A DNA stretch of 7,069 nt from Pelagibacteraceae bacterium. Its GTDB lineage: Bacteria > Pseudomonadota > Alphaproteobacteria > Pelagibacterales > Pelagibacteraceae. Made by a program: the position numbers and the translations under genes. The notes beneath the pieces were generated by a model. The model searched no databases. It saw nothing but the letters and a program-made list of their open reading frames with translations, and had not been told where the DNA came from. The DNA lies in the NCBI GenBank assembly GCA_008638025.1, contig VTPF01000034.1:1-7069 (forward strand), written 5' to 3'. Shown piece by piece: positions 1 to 6,117 of the stretch. Each line of letters opens with the position of its first letter. Position 1 is the first letter of the stretch.

Positions 1-259
1 TAAAATTATCAATACTAAAAAAAAAAAATTTAACAAAAATATAATTAACATTATAAATATATTTAAATCCGAAGTTTCAAAAAAATATCAAATATCTGAA
101 CAACTTATATCGAATAAAAATGACATTAAAAATTATATTGAAAATAACATAAAAAAAGAAAGTAAGTGGAGAGAAAATATATTTTACAAAATAACAGATA
201 AGCTTTTAACAAAAGAAATTAAAATAAAAATTAATAAAAACAAAATTCTTTTTTACTGA
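1..259 (+). CDS. rnd: C-terminal end of a probable ribonuclease D (partial, 5' end outside window)
   Basis: An open frame enters from the left edge (first full codon at base 2) and ends at TGA 257-259, giving 85 residues, so only the gene's tail is present. The protein is Lys/Asn/Ile-rich. It contains a segment reading KYQISEQLISNKNDI, followed about 20 residues later by KWRENIF and a Lys-rich end. This resembles the end of alphaproteobacterial RNase D (a 3'-5' exoribonuclease trimming tRNA and other RNA ends), where a 'V-A-x-L-I-A-x-x-D-D-L' stretch is followed by 'GWRRE-F' and a short basic tail. The DEDD catalytic domain would lie upstream, outside the window. rnd close to hda is also a familiar alphaproteobacterial arrangement. 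That the frame is coding is likely, because it stays open and meets hda end to end. The RNase D identity is an inference from a short divergent tail. The gene overlaps hda convergently by 7 bp. Confidence 0.55.
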   Translation, partial: KIINTKKKKFNKNIINIINIFKSEVSKKYQISEQLISNKNDIKNYIENNIKKESKWRENIFYKITDKLLTKEIKIKINKNKILFY

Positions 260-909
260 TATTGAAGAACTTTGTTTATTAACTTTAAATTTATTTTTTT
301 TTTATTAATTAAACTCTCTCTATCTACAGCATCAACAAATTTATTAATAGAATCGTAAGTACGTTCCATTCTATTAATTGCATATAGTAAAAGATCTTTA
401 TCTATTTTAATTTGCCTTGTTGACATCTGCTTTAATAATATTTGATATAATAAATTGTCTGTTGGATTTAAAATTTCTAAATTAAGAAGTGATTTGAACC
501 TTGAATGCAAATCATTTAGCTTGAATTTAATTTTTGATGACTCCAATTGAGACGAAAAAATCAAATATTTATCATGTAATTTGAAATCGTTAAAAATTAA
601 AAAAAGCATTTCTTCATTTGCTGCATCGATATCCTCGATAATAAGCTTATCTTGCCTGGTGCAATTTTCGATACTGGAATTTGTTAAATCCTTACAAGAA
701 ATTTTATAAAAAGAGTATTTGTCGGCAAAAATAGACAATAAAAAAGTTTTTCCACATTTTTTAGGTCCAAAAATATTTAAAATCTTATCATTCCAATTGG
801 GCCAATTAAATAAGTAATCATGAACCACTTGGTTACTTTGAGAAACACAAAAATCATCTAAATAAAAATGCTCCTCACCAACTAAATTAAAAATTTGCTG
901 ACTATTCAT
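253..909 (-). CDS. hda: Hda/HdaA, DnaA-related AAA+ regulator of replication initiation
   Basis: This 218-residue protein has the length and layout of Hda, a DnaA-domain-III-like AAA+ protein. In the family, Hda binds the DNA-loaded sliding clamp and stimulates ATP hydrolysis by DnaA (RIDA), which prevents re-initiation. Visible motifs are Walker A GPKKCGKT (residues 48-55), Walker B LIIEDID (89-95), a sensor-I-like LIFSSQ (116-121), an arginine-finger box DLHSRF (133-138, R137) and sensor II MERTYDSI (182-189, R183). The last is followed by the helical 'DAVDRESL' segment typical of Hda. Near the N-terminus, QQIFNLV (4-10) fits a beta-clamp-binding peptide of the QxxLxL type. There is no DNA-binding domain IV, which excludes DnaA itself. 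The ATG start (907-909) lies inside the end of the DUF2066 gene (8-bp overlap), suggesting translational coupling. No Shine-Dalgarno is seen. The stop codon overlaps the stop region of the convergent rnd-like gene. Confidence 0.88.
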   Translation of the reverse strand: MNSQQIFNLVGEEHFYLDDFCVSQSNQVVHDYLFNWPNWNDKILNIFGPKKCGKTFLLSIFADKYSFYKISCKDLTNSSIENCTRQDKLIIEDIDAANEEMLFLIFNDFKLHDKYLIFSSQLESSKIKFKLNDLHSRFKSLLNLEILNPTDNLLYQILLKQMSTRQIKIDKDLLLYAINRMERTYDSINKFVDAVDRESLINKKKINLKLINKVLQYQ

Positions 910-1981
910 TGTAGGTTATAATCCAATTTTCCAGATCTTCTTTTATAAAAACTTTAGAATCTTCCAGACTTTTCTTAATATCATTAATACTGCCAGAGAA
1001 ATAAAATTTACCCCTATAAAAATTAGATGAAATTTCAATATCATCTATTTTATTAATAAATTTATTTTGCAAAATAACATCTCTTAGTGAGTTTAAATTG
1101 GTTAAACTTTTAATTTTAGAAACAAAAATAATAGATTGCGCTGATGTTGTAAGAATAATATTTTTATTTTTCCATATATTTTCTGCTGATAATTTAATTT
1201 CATCAATAATATTATTTACAAATTTATTTTTATTAGAAATATTTAATTTTTTACTAAACTTTTGTGAATAAACGCTGTTTGATAAATTTAATTTATACAT
1301 TGCATTATTTTCTTCAGAATCTAAATTTATCAAAATAATTAATGAATTATTTAGTCCGTATCTCTTTAAAATGTTCTGTTCATTTATTTTGTTAATATCA
1401 AGTTCAGAAAAAGATAAATTTTTTCTATCAAACAAATCACCTTCGGGAAACATAAAATCTACTAAATAGTTTTTATAATTTGTATTATTCCAATTTTTAA
1501 TAATTAAATTATCATCCCAAATATAATAATTGTTGTTATTTTTTAAGATAGGAAAAACCATAACTGGGAGACTTGCAACGTCAGTAAAAATAATATTTCT
1601 CTTATTGTAAAAAGATTTGACTTTTTCTTTATCAAAAAAAATTGACAATTTGACTTCATATTCAGATTTTATTTTTTTTTCTTCTAAAATGCTTATTTTA
1701 CTAACAAGAGGCTTTATATTTGTTGATTCGATATTTCTAATTTTCCATTTTTCGTTATCAATTAATAATCTAAAAGAAAGTTCTTTAAATGAATTTAAAA
1801 TTGCTTTATTTATCAAATCTTCTCTAAAATTTTTAGAATTATTCCATTTTTCTTTTAAAATTTGATTTTCTATATTGTAAACATCGCTATAAGAGTTACT
1901 GGCTACAATAAAAAAAAATAAAAAAAAAATTACCTTTTTAATATTTTTAATATAATGTTTAATATTATAATTATTTATCAT
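902..1981 (-). CDS. Exported DUF2066-family protein of unknown function
   Basis: The gene encodes 359 residues from ATG 1979-1981. A TTG two codons further upstream (1985-1987) could also start it, but ATG is preferred and the TTG would almost abut purM. The N-terminus has a Lys-rich region, then a hydrophobic core (IFFLFFFIVASNS) and a plausible signal-peptidase site near 'SYSD', so the protein is probably exported to the periplasm or envelope. Just after this comes 'REDLINKAILNSFKELSFRLL', matching the family pattern of a conserved Ala/Leu helix near the mature N-terminus. The C-terminus (LNSLRDVILQNKFINKID... then FYFSGSINDIKKSLED... and a terminal W-I-I) matches the DUF2066 end, which reads like a short alpha/beta domain with a final Trp. 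DUF2066 genes are commonly found beside purM and hda in alphaproteobacteria. No catalytic motif is visible and I assign no function. It forms a probable operon with hda, which it overlaps by 8 bp. A long A/T homopolymer (around 1911-1930) encodes the signal core. Confidence 0.75.
   Translation of the reverse strand: MINNYNIKHYIKNIKKVIFFLFFFIVASNSYSDVYNIENQILKEKWNNSKNFREDLINKAILNSFKELSFRLLIDNEKWKIRNIESTNIKPLVSKISILEEKKIKSEYEVKLSIFFDKEKVKSFYNKRNIIFTDVASLPVMVFPILKNNNNYYIWDDNLIIKNWNNTNYKNYLVDFMFPEGDLFDRKNLSFSELDINKINEQNILKRYGLNNSLIILINLDSEENNAMYKLNLSNSVYSQKFSKKLNISNKNKFVNNIIDEIKLSAENIWKNKNIILTTSAQSIIFVSKIKSLTNLNSLRDVILQNKFINKIDDIEISSNFYRGKFYFSGSINDIKKSLEDSKVFIKEDLENWIITYNE
1951..1971 (+). promoter_or_regulatory. 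Possible purM promoter -10 elements inside the divergent DUF2066 gene
   Basis: Two exact TATAAT hexamers occur on the plus strand at 1951-1956 and 1966-1971, upstream of the purM GTG (1989). The nearer one would place transcription initiation about 10 nt before the start codon. No convincing -35 hexamer is found at 16-18 bp: only TTACCT at 1930-1935 precedes the first, with a 15-bp spacer. Because purM starts 7 bp from the divergent gene, its promoter must lie within that gene's 5' end. In such AT-rich DNA, TATAAT is expected by chance, so this is weak. Confidence 0.25.
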
Positions 1982-1988
1982 ATACAAA

Positions 1989-3035
1989 GTGTCAAAAAAT
2001 AAATTTACCTACAAAAAAAGTGGTGTTGATATAACAACCACAAATAATTTAGTAAAATACATTTCTAATTTATCAAATAAAACTAAAATTTTAGGTAGCA
2101 AGGTCAAATCTTTCAAAAATATTGGAGGATTTGGATCATTATTTGATCTTTCTCAATATAATATTAAAAACCCAGTTCTCGTGTCTTCCACTGATGGTGT
2201 GGGAACAAAGCTTGAAATAGCCAATGAGATGAAAAAATATGACACAATTGGAATTGATTTGGTCGCAATGTGCGTAAATGATTTGATTGTTCAAGGAGCA
2301 AAACCACTTTTTTTCCTTGATTACATTGCGGTAGGTAAAGTCATTCCCTCTAAATATAAAGATATTTTAAAAGGAATTAGCAAAGGCTGCGAAATAGCAA
2401 AATGTTACTTAGCAGGAGGAGAAACTGCAGAAATGCCAGGTGTTTATAGTAAAAATGGTTTTGATTTAGCTGGTTTTTCTGTTGGAGTTATTGATAAAAA
2501 AAAAATCGTGAGTGGAGAAAAAATTAAAAATGGAGATTTGATAATTTGCATCCCTTCTTCAGGAGTTCATTCAAACGGTTTTTCTTTAATTAGAAAAATA
2601 TTAAAAGATAAAAAAATAAAATTTAATAAAAAAAACAAAAAAATCTTTGAATCTTTGTTAATACCAACCAAAATTTATGTTAAAGAAATTTCCAAATTAA
2701 ACGAACAAAGCCTGATCAATGGAGCCTGCAATATTACTGGTGGTGGCTTGATAGAAAATATACCGAGAGTTTTGCCTGGCAATGTAACAGCAAAGATAGA
2801 TTTGTCTAAAATAAAAGTTAACAAAATTTTTTCTTGGATAAAAAATAATGGTGTGGCTGAAAAAGAAATGCTTAGAACTTTTAATTGTGGTGTGGGTTTT
2901 GTGTTGTTTGCAAAAAAAAATAATTTTAAAAAAATTATCAATATATTTTCAGGCTCATTTAAGCCTTATGTTATAGGAGAAATAATTAAAAAATCACATT
3001 CTAAGATTCAATTTGTTGGAAATGTTAAATTTTAA
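1989..3035 (+). CDS. purM: Phosphoribosylformylglycinamidine cyclo-ligase (AIR synthetase)
   Basis: PurM performs the ATP-dependent closure of FGAM to aminoimidazole ribonucleotide, the fifth step of de novo purine synthesis, in the cytosol. The product is 348 residues, normal for the family. In order it shows the N-terminal 'TYKKSGVDI' motif, the GGFGSLFDL segment (46-54), the ATP-site signature STDGVGTKLEIA (67-78), AMCVNDLIVQGAKPLFFLDY (93-112), AGGETAEMPG (142-151), PSSGVHSNGFSL (189-200), NITGGGLIENIPRVLP (248-263) and EMLRTFNCGVGF (293-304). The start is GTG at 1989: an in-frame stop lies just upstream (TAA 1968-1970), and the next Met would delete the conserved N-terminus. No Shine-Dalgarno is visible. 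The gene is divergent from the DUF2066 gene with only 7 bp between start codons. The usual downstream partner purN is absent; the next gene is the convergent ndk. Confidence 0.97.
   Translation: MSKNKFTYKKSGVDITTTNNLVKYISNLSNKTKILGSKVKSFKNIGGFGSLFDLSQYNIKNPVLVSSTDGVGTKLEIANEMKKYDTIGIDLVAMCVNDLIVQGAKPLFFLDYIAVGKVIPSKYKDILKGISKGCEIAKCYLAGGETAEMPGVYSKNGFDLAGFSVGVIDKKKIVSGEKIKNGDLIICIPSSGVHSNGFSLIRKILKDKKIKFNKKNKKIFESLLIPTKIYVKEISKLNEQSLINGACNITGGGLIENIPRVLPGNVTAKIDLSKIKVNKIFSWIKNNGVAEKEMLRTFNCGVGFVLFAKKNNFKKIINIFSGSFKPYVIGEIIKKSHSKIQFVGNVKF
2020..2041. repeat. Imperfect inverted repeat (hairpin) in the first codons of purM
   Basis: GTGGT (2020-2024) pairs with ACCAC (2037-2041). After a single bulged A, GTTG (2025-2028) pairs with TAAC (2032-2035; one G-T wobble), leaving a 3-nt loop (ATA). 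This makes about 9 pairs, unusually G-C-rich for the window. It begins about 30 nt after the purM GTG. On the other strand it lies about 40 nt upstream of the DUF2066 ATG, so it could sit in that gene's leader. The 5' arm encodes the conserved PurM Ser-Gly-Val-Asp motif, so part of it is fixed by protein constraint. A regulatory role is only a possibility. Confidence 0.3.
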
Positions 3036-3069
3036 AAAAATTATAGTAAAAATACCCAAAATAGAAAAT

Positions 3070-3126
3070 AAAAAAAAATTTTTTAAAAGTTTTAGCTTTT
3101 GGACACTTAATATATTTTTTAGCTTT
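3070..3126. terminator. Weak candidate termination zone between convergent purM and ndk
   Basis: The 102-bp gap between the purM and ndk stop codons is almost pure A/T. It contains a run of nine A and six T (3070-3084). Next is a small inverted repeat, AAAAG (3085-3089) and CTTTT (3096-3100), with a 6-nt loop. The 10-mer TTTTAGCTTT occurs twice, at 3090-3099 and 3117-3126. On the minus strand (ndk transcript) the mini-hairpin is followed by an A-run and then a U-rich tract, loosely like an intrinsic terminator. The stem has a single G-C pair and would be weak, so this is a location where two convergent transcripts must end rather than a convincing terminator. Confidence 0.22.
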
Positions 3127-3137
3127 AAAAAAATTTA

Positions 3138-3542
3138 TTAATCTTGTTCAAAAAAAAGTTCAATTTCTCTTTTGGCACTTTCTGAGGAATCTGAACCGTG
3201 AACGGAGTTTTTATCAATAGAAATTGCGAACATTTTTCTTATTGTTCCCTCTTTCGCTTCACTTGGATTGGTCGCCCCCATCAAATCTCTATTTTTTTGA
3301 ATAGCATTGTCCCCTTCCAAAACTATTGCAACTAAAGGTCCCGAGCTAATATAATTGCAAAGATCATTAAAAAATGGCCTAGATGAATGCATTTCATAAA
3401 ATTTTTGTGCAAATTTTAGGTCAATATGAATTTTTTTCATTTTATTAATAACTAGTCCATTTGATTCAAAAATTGTTATAATTTTTCCAATTAAATTTCT
3501 TTCGACTGCATCTGGCTTGATTAATGATAAAGTTTTTTCCAT
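3138..3542 (-). CDS. ndk: Nucleoside diphosphate kinase
   Basis: Ndk transfers the gamma-phosphate of ATP to other (d)NDPs through a phosphohistidine intermediate, balancing nucleotide pools in the cytosol. The 134-residue product is slightly shorter than the common 140. It begins with the family opening [12 protein letters not shown] (Lys9 in the nucleotide site), has [11 protein letters not shown] (48-58) and [15 protein letters not shown] (67-81), then [18 protein letters not shown] (85-102), and the active-site signature NSVHGSDS with catalytic His115. The end 'EIELFFEQD' is typical. All key residues are intact. The start ATG (3540-3542) is 1 bp after the pepA stop codon, so it is almost certainly co-transcribed and probably translationally coupled. 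An AGGAG (minus strand, 3563-3559) lies inside pepA but 16 nt from the ATG, too far for a standard ribosome-binding site. Confidence 0.97.
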   Translation of the reverse strand: MEKTLSLIKPDAVERNLIGKIITIFESNGLVINKMKKIHIDLKFAQKFYEMHSSRPFFNDLCNYISSGPLVAIVLEGDNAIQKNRDLMGATNPSEAKEGTIRKMFAISIDKNSVHGSDSSESAKREIELFFEQD

Positions 3543-3543
3543 G

Positions 3544-5013
3544 TTATTTTTCGTAATGCTCCTGTACTAGTCTGTTTAATAATTTAACACCATAACCTGT
3601 TGCACCTTCTGGTGTTATTTCCGTGTCTTTTTTAGCCCATGCCATTCCAGCTATGTCAAGATGAGCCCATGGAGTTCCTTTTCTAATAAACCTTTGTAAA
3701 AATTGAGCAGCAGTAATTGATCCTGCGCCACCTGAATAATTAATATTTTGCAAGTCAGCAATTTTTGAATCCATCAGGCGATCATAATTTTCATGCAAAG
3801 GAAATCTCCAATTTTTTTCATTTTCTACTATTCCTGTTTTTTGAATTTGTTCAGCCAATTTATCATTATTAGAAAATAAACCAGCATATTCATTACCTAA
3901 CGATACAACGATAGCACCCGTTAATGTTGCTAAATTTATTATAAAGCTTGGTTTAAATCTATCCTCGGCATAAGCTATGACATCCGCTAATACTAAACGA
4001 CCTTCGGCATCAGTGTTTAAAATTTCAATGGATTGTCCTGAGTAACTTTTAACAACATCTCCTGGCCTTTGCGCATTACCATCAACCATATTTTCAACTA
4101 AACCAACTAAACCAACAGCATTCACTTTGGCTTTTCTCAAAGCCAAGGTTTTCATTAAACCTGTAACCGCACCTGCTCCTGCCATATCATATTTCATATC
4201 TTCCATATGACTAGCTGGCTTTAATGAAATTCCACCAGTATCAAAACAAACTCCTTTTCCTATAAAAGCAAGGGGAGAATTTTTTGATTTTTTATTTCCA
4301 TTCCATTTCATTATTGCAATATATGATCTATTCGAACTTCCTTGCCCAACACCTAGTAAGGCATTCATTCCCAGCGATTTCATTTTTTTTTCATCCAAAA
4401 TTTCTATTGATAGTCCAATTTTTTTTAATTTTATAATTTCATCAACAAATTTTTTAGGATTTAAAATATTTGCAGGATAAGTAACTAAATTTCTAGCCTC
4501 CTCTACTCCGGAAAAAATATTTTTAGCTGAACTTATTGAACTGTCAGTTATTTTTTTTGAATATGATAAAAAAGAAATATTTTTTAAAACAATTTCATTC
4601 TTCTTTTTTTTAAGTTTATAATTTTTAAAAATATAACTTTTGGAAAAAAAACCTAACCAAAAATTTGAAGAAAATAGAGAAAGATTTTTTTTAATTTGTG
4701 TCTCACTATCTGCAAGAATATTTATACTTTCATAGCTTTTAGTTGAATCAAAAACTATTCCACCAATTTTTTGATAGTCATATTCAGTTAGATTATCTTT
4801 TAATTTGTAAATAATTATTTTTTTTTTATTTTTTTTATCAATTAAGTCTATAGTTAAGATATCTTTGTCAGAAATATCATTTTTAAACAAATTTATTTGA
4901 TCAATCTCAATTTTAGAAAAACAACTATAATAGTCTATAAAATCGAAGTTTTTAGCAACAAATAATACCGTCGCTTTAGCTTGTTTATTTAATTGGTGTG
5001 AAATATTAAACAT
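3544..5013 (-). CDS. pepA: Leucyl aminopeptidase (cytosol aminopeptidase, peptidase family M17)
   Basis: This is a 489-residue two-domain M17 aminopeptidase, releasing N-terminal residues from peptides with two divalent metal ions; family members act as cytosolic hexamers. The C-terminal catalytic domain is well conserved: [15 protein letters not shown] (251-265), [12 protein letters not shown] (272-283) and the family signature NTDAEGRL (333-340). By spacing against the E. coli enzyme, the metal ligands are K253, D258, D276, D335 and E337, and the catalytic residues K265 and R339; all are present. The N-terminal domain (about 1-165) is divergent and Lys/Asn-rich, as is usual in the family. 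E. coli PepA also binds DNA (Xer recombination, carAB control), but nothing here shows whether this protein does. ATG 5011-5013 is the only reasonable start: an in-frame stop lies upstream in the short intergenic gap. It is the first gene of a pepA-ndk unit, divergent from lptF. In many alphaproteobacteria holC sits between pepA and ndk; it is not present here. Confidence 0.96.
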   Translation of the reverse strand: MFNISHQLNKQAKATVLFVAKNFDFIDYYSCFSKIEIDQINLFKNDISDKDILTIDLIDKKNKKKIIIYKLKDNLTEYDYQKIGGIVFDSTKSYESINILADSETQIKKNLSLFSSNFWLGFFSKSYIFKNYKLKKKKNEIVLKNISFLSYSKKITDSSISSAKNIFSGVEEARNLVTYPANILNPKKFVDEIIKLKKIGLSIEILDEKKMKSLGMNALLGVGQGSSNRSYIAIMKWNGNKKSKNSPLAFIGKGVCFDTGGISLKPASHMEDMKYDMAGAGAVTGLMKTLALRKAKVNAVGLVGLVENMVDGNAQRPGDVVKSYSGQSIEILNTDAEGRLVLADVIAYAEDRFKPSFIINLATLTGAIVVSLGNEYAGLFSNNDKLAEQIQKTGIVENEKNWRFPLHENYDRLMDSKIADLQNINYSGGAGSITAAQFLQRFIRKGTPWAHLDIAGMAWAKKDTEITPEGATGYGVKLLNRLVQEHYEK

Positions 5014-5049
5014 ATGTATTATTAAATTTAAACAGTAATTACATTATTT
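5014..5049. promoter_or_regulatory. 36-bp divergent intergenic region between pepA and lptF
   Basis: This gap separates the two ATG starts, so it should hold or border the promoters of both the pepA-ndk and lptFG units. It is nearly all A/T and contains an 8-bp perfect palindrome GTAATTAC (5035-5042). TTATTA at 5019-5024 reads TAATAA on the minus strand and could serve as a pepA -10. No matching -35 is seen for either gene, so the -35 regions probably fall inside the opposite coding sequence. No Shine-Dalgarno precedes either ATG. The promoter role is inferred from position only. Confidence 0.35.
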
Positions 5050-6117
5050 ATGTTTAAAAACAAGCTCCAGAATTACTTCATTTTAGAAACTTTAAAATCT
5101 TATTTATTTGTTTTAGCTAGTTTATCGTTGCTCATTTGGATCACACAAGCAACTAGATATTTATACCTTGTAACAGAGACTGGTTTATCAATAAAAGTTT
5201 ACGCTGAATATGTTTTTTTCTTAATACCTAAAGTAATTTCTCAACTTATGGCAATAAGTTTCATGATTAGTATTTTTTTAAATATAATAAAATTTCAAAC
5301 CACTAAAGAAATCGAAATATATTGGATTTCAGGTATAAGCAAAATAGACATTTCTAAAATTATTATTTTTATTTCTTTTTTTATTGCGTCTATCTCTTTG
5401 TTTTTTACTTTTTTTCTTGCTCCTGCTAGTAGCTTAAAATCAAGAGAGTCTGTTGCAAATTCAGAATTTTCATTCATCAATGCACTTGTGAAAGAAAAAA
5501 ATTTCAATTCCCCTTTAAAAGGATTGACTATTTTTGTTAATGAGAATGATAATAAAGGAAATTTAAAAAAAATATATATTTTTGAAAATAACAAAACAAT
5601 AATTTCTCAAACTGGAAAGGTATTAGTATCTGATGATAAAAACTATCTAGAACTAAACAATGGGGTAATTCATGAAAAAAACTCAAATAACAAAATTGAA
5701 TCTATTAGCTTTGAAAAAACTTTATATGATTTTACTAATTTTCAAACTAAAATTACAAAAACACCAAAATTACAAGAAATAGCTTTTATAAAAATACTAA
5801 ATGATTATAAAAAAAATAAAAATATTCAATATTTATTAGAAATTCATAAAAGGATTTTTTCACCATTGTTTATTCCATTAATCGCTATTTTGTGTTGCTT
5901 TATTTTGCATGATAACAATGAAAAAATCAATTCTAACAGGCTTAAAATTATAATTTTTGCATTCGGAACTATACTTATAATTTCTTCAAATATAATAATA
6001 AATTTAAGTATAAAAAATAATTTTTTTAGTTATTTGCTATATTTGTCCCCTCCCTTGCTTGGATGTATATTTTTTTTAAGATTAAAAAATTTTTTTAGAA
6101 GCGAGTTAAAAAAATGA
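5050..6117 (+). CDS. lptF: LptF, permease subunit of the LPS-export ABC transporter LptB2FG
   Basis: This 355-residue inner-membrane protein has the YjgP/YjgQ (LptF/LptG) layout. Three N-terminal membrane helices (about 18-41, 52-80 and 103-126) are followed by a periplasmic beta-jellyroll segment (about 128-262; e.g. SPLKGLTIFV and the LELNNGVIHE strand pair). Three C-terminal helices follow (about 268-286, 298-318 and 325-345). The loop EIEIYWISGISK before helix 3 matches the family coupling-helix segment (E-hhhh-x-SG-S) that contacts the ATPase LptB. With LptG and LptB, the family extracts lipopolysaccharide from the inner membrane and passes it to LptC, LptA and LptD. LptF rather than LptG is assigned because it is first in the pair next to pepA, the usual order, and because the downstream gene fits LptG. 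The start ATG (5050-5052) has an in-frame stop shortly upstream. Its last bases overlap lptG (ATGA, 6114-6117). Confidence 0.93.
   Translation: MFKNKLQNYFILETLKSYLFVLASLSLLIWITQATRYLYLVTETGLSIKVYAEYVFFLIPKVISQLMAISFMISIFLNIIKFQTTKEIEIYWISGISKIDISKIIIFISFFIASISLFFTFFLAPASSLKSRESVANSEFSFINALVKEKNFNSPLKGLTIFVNENDNKGNLKKIYIFENNKTIISQTGKVLVSDDKNYLELNNGVIHEKNSNNKIESISFEKTLYDFTNFQTKITKTPKLQEIAFIKILNDYKKNKNIQYLLEIHKRIFSPLFIPLIAILCCFILHDNNEKINSNRLKIIIFAFGTILIISSNIIINLSIKNNFFSYLLYLSPPLLGCIFFLRLKNFFRSELKK

Noticed and set aside
1617..1865. Plus-strand frame of 82 codons inside the DUF2066 gene
   Set aside because: It lies wholly antisense to a gene with a signal peptide and family motifs. The product is Ser/Phe/Leu-rich, typical of reading an AT-rich gene backwards.
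1985..1987. TTG as an alternative start for the DUF2066 gene
   Set aside because: An ATG follows two codons later (1979-1981), gives an equally good signal peptide and is the commoner start codon. The TTG would leave just 1 bp before purM.
1990..1995. Perfect TTGACA (-35-like) on the minus strand at the purM start
   Set aside because: A -10 at normal spacing would fall near 1967-1972, inside the DUF2066 gene downstream of its ATG, so it could not give a full-length transcript. It is probably a by-product of the GTG-TCA-AAA codons.
2675..2941. Minus-strand frame of 88 codons inside purM
   Set aside because: Antisense to the strongly conserved PurM C-terminus; no recognisable domain.
3022..3141. 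39-codon plus-strand frame overlapping the purM end and abutting the ndk stop
   Set aside because: As a gene it is unconvincing: Lys/Phe/Ile composition expected from A/T tracts, no motif, no ribosome-binding site, and it overlaps both neighbours. It is kept only as context for the missing purN.
5295..5594. Minus-strand frame of 99 codons inside lptF
   Set aside because: Antisense to the third membrane helix and jellyroll start of LptF; no independent support.
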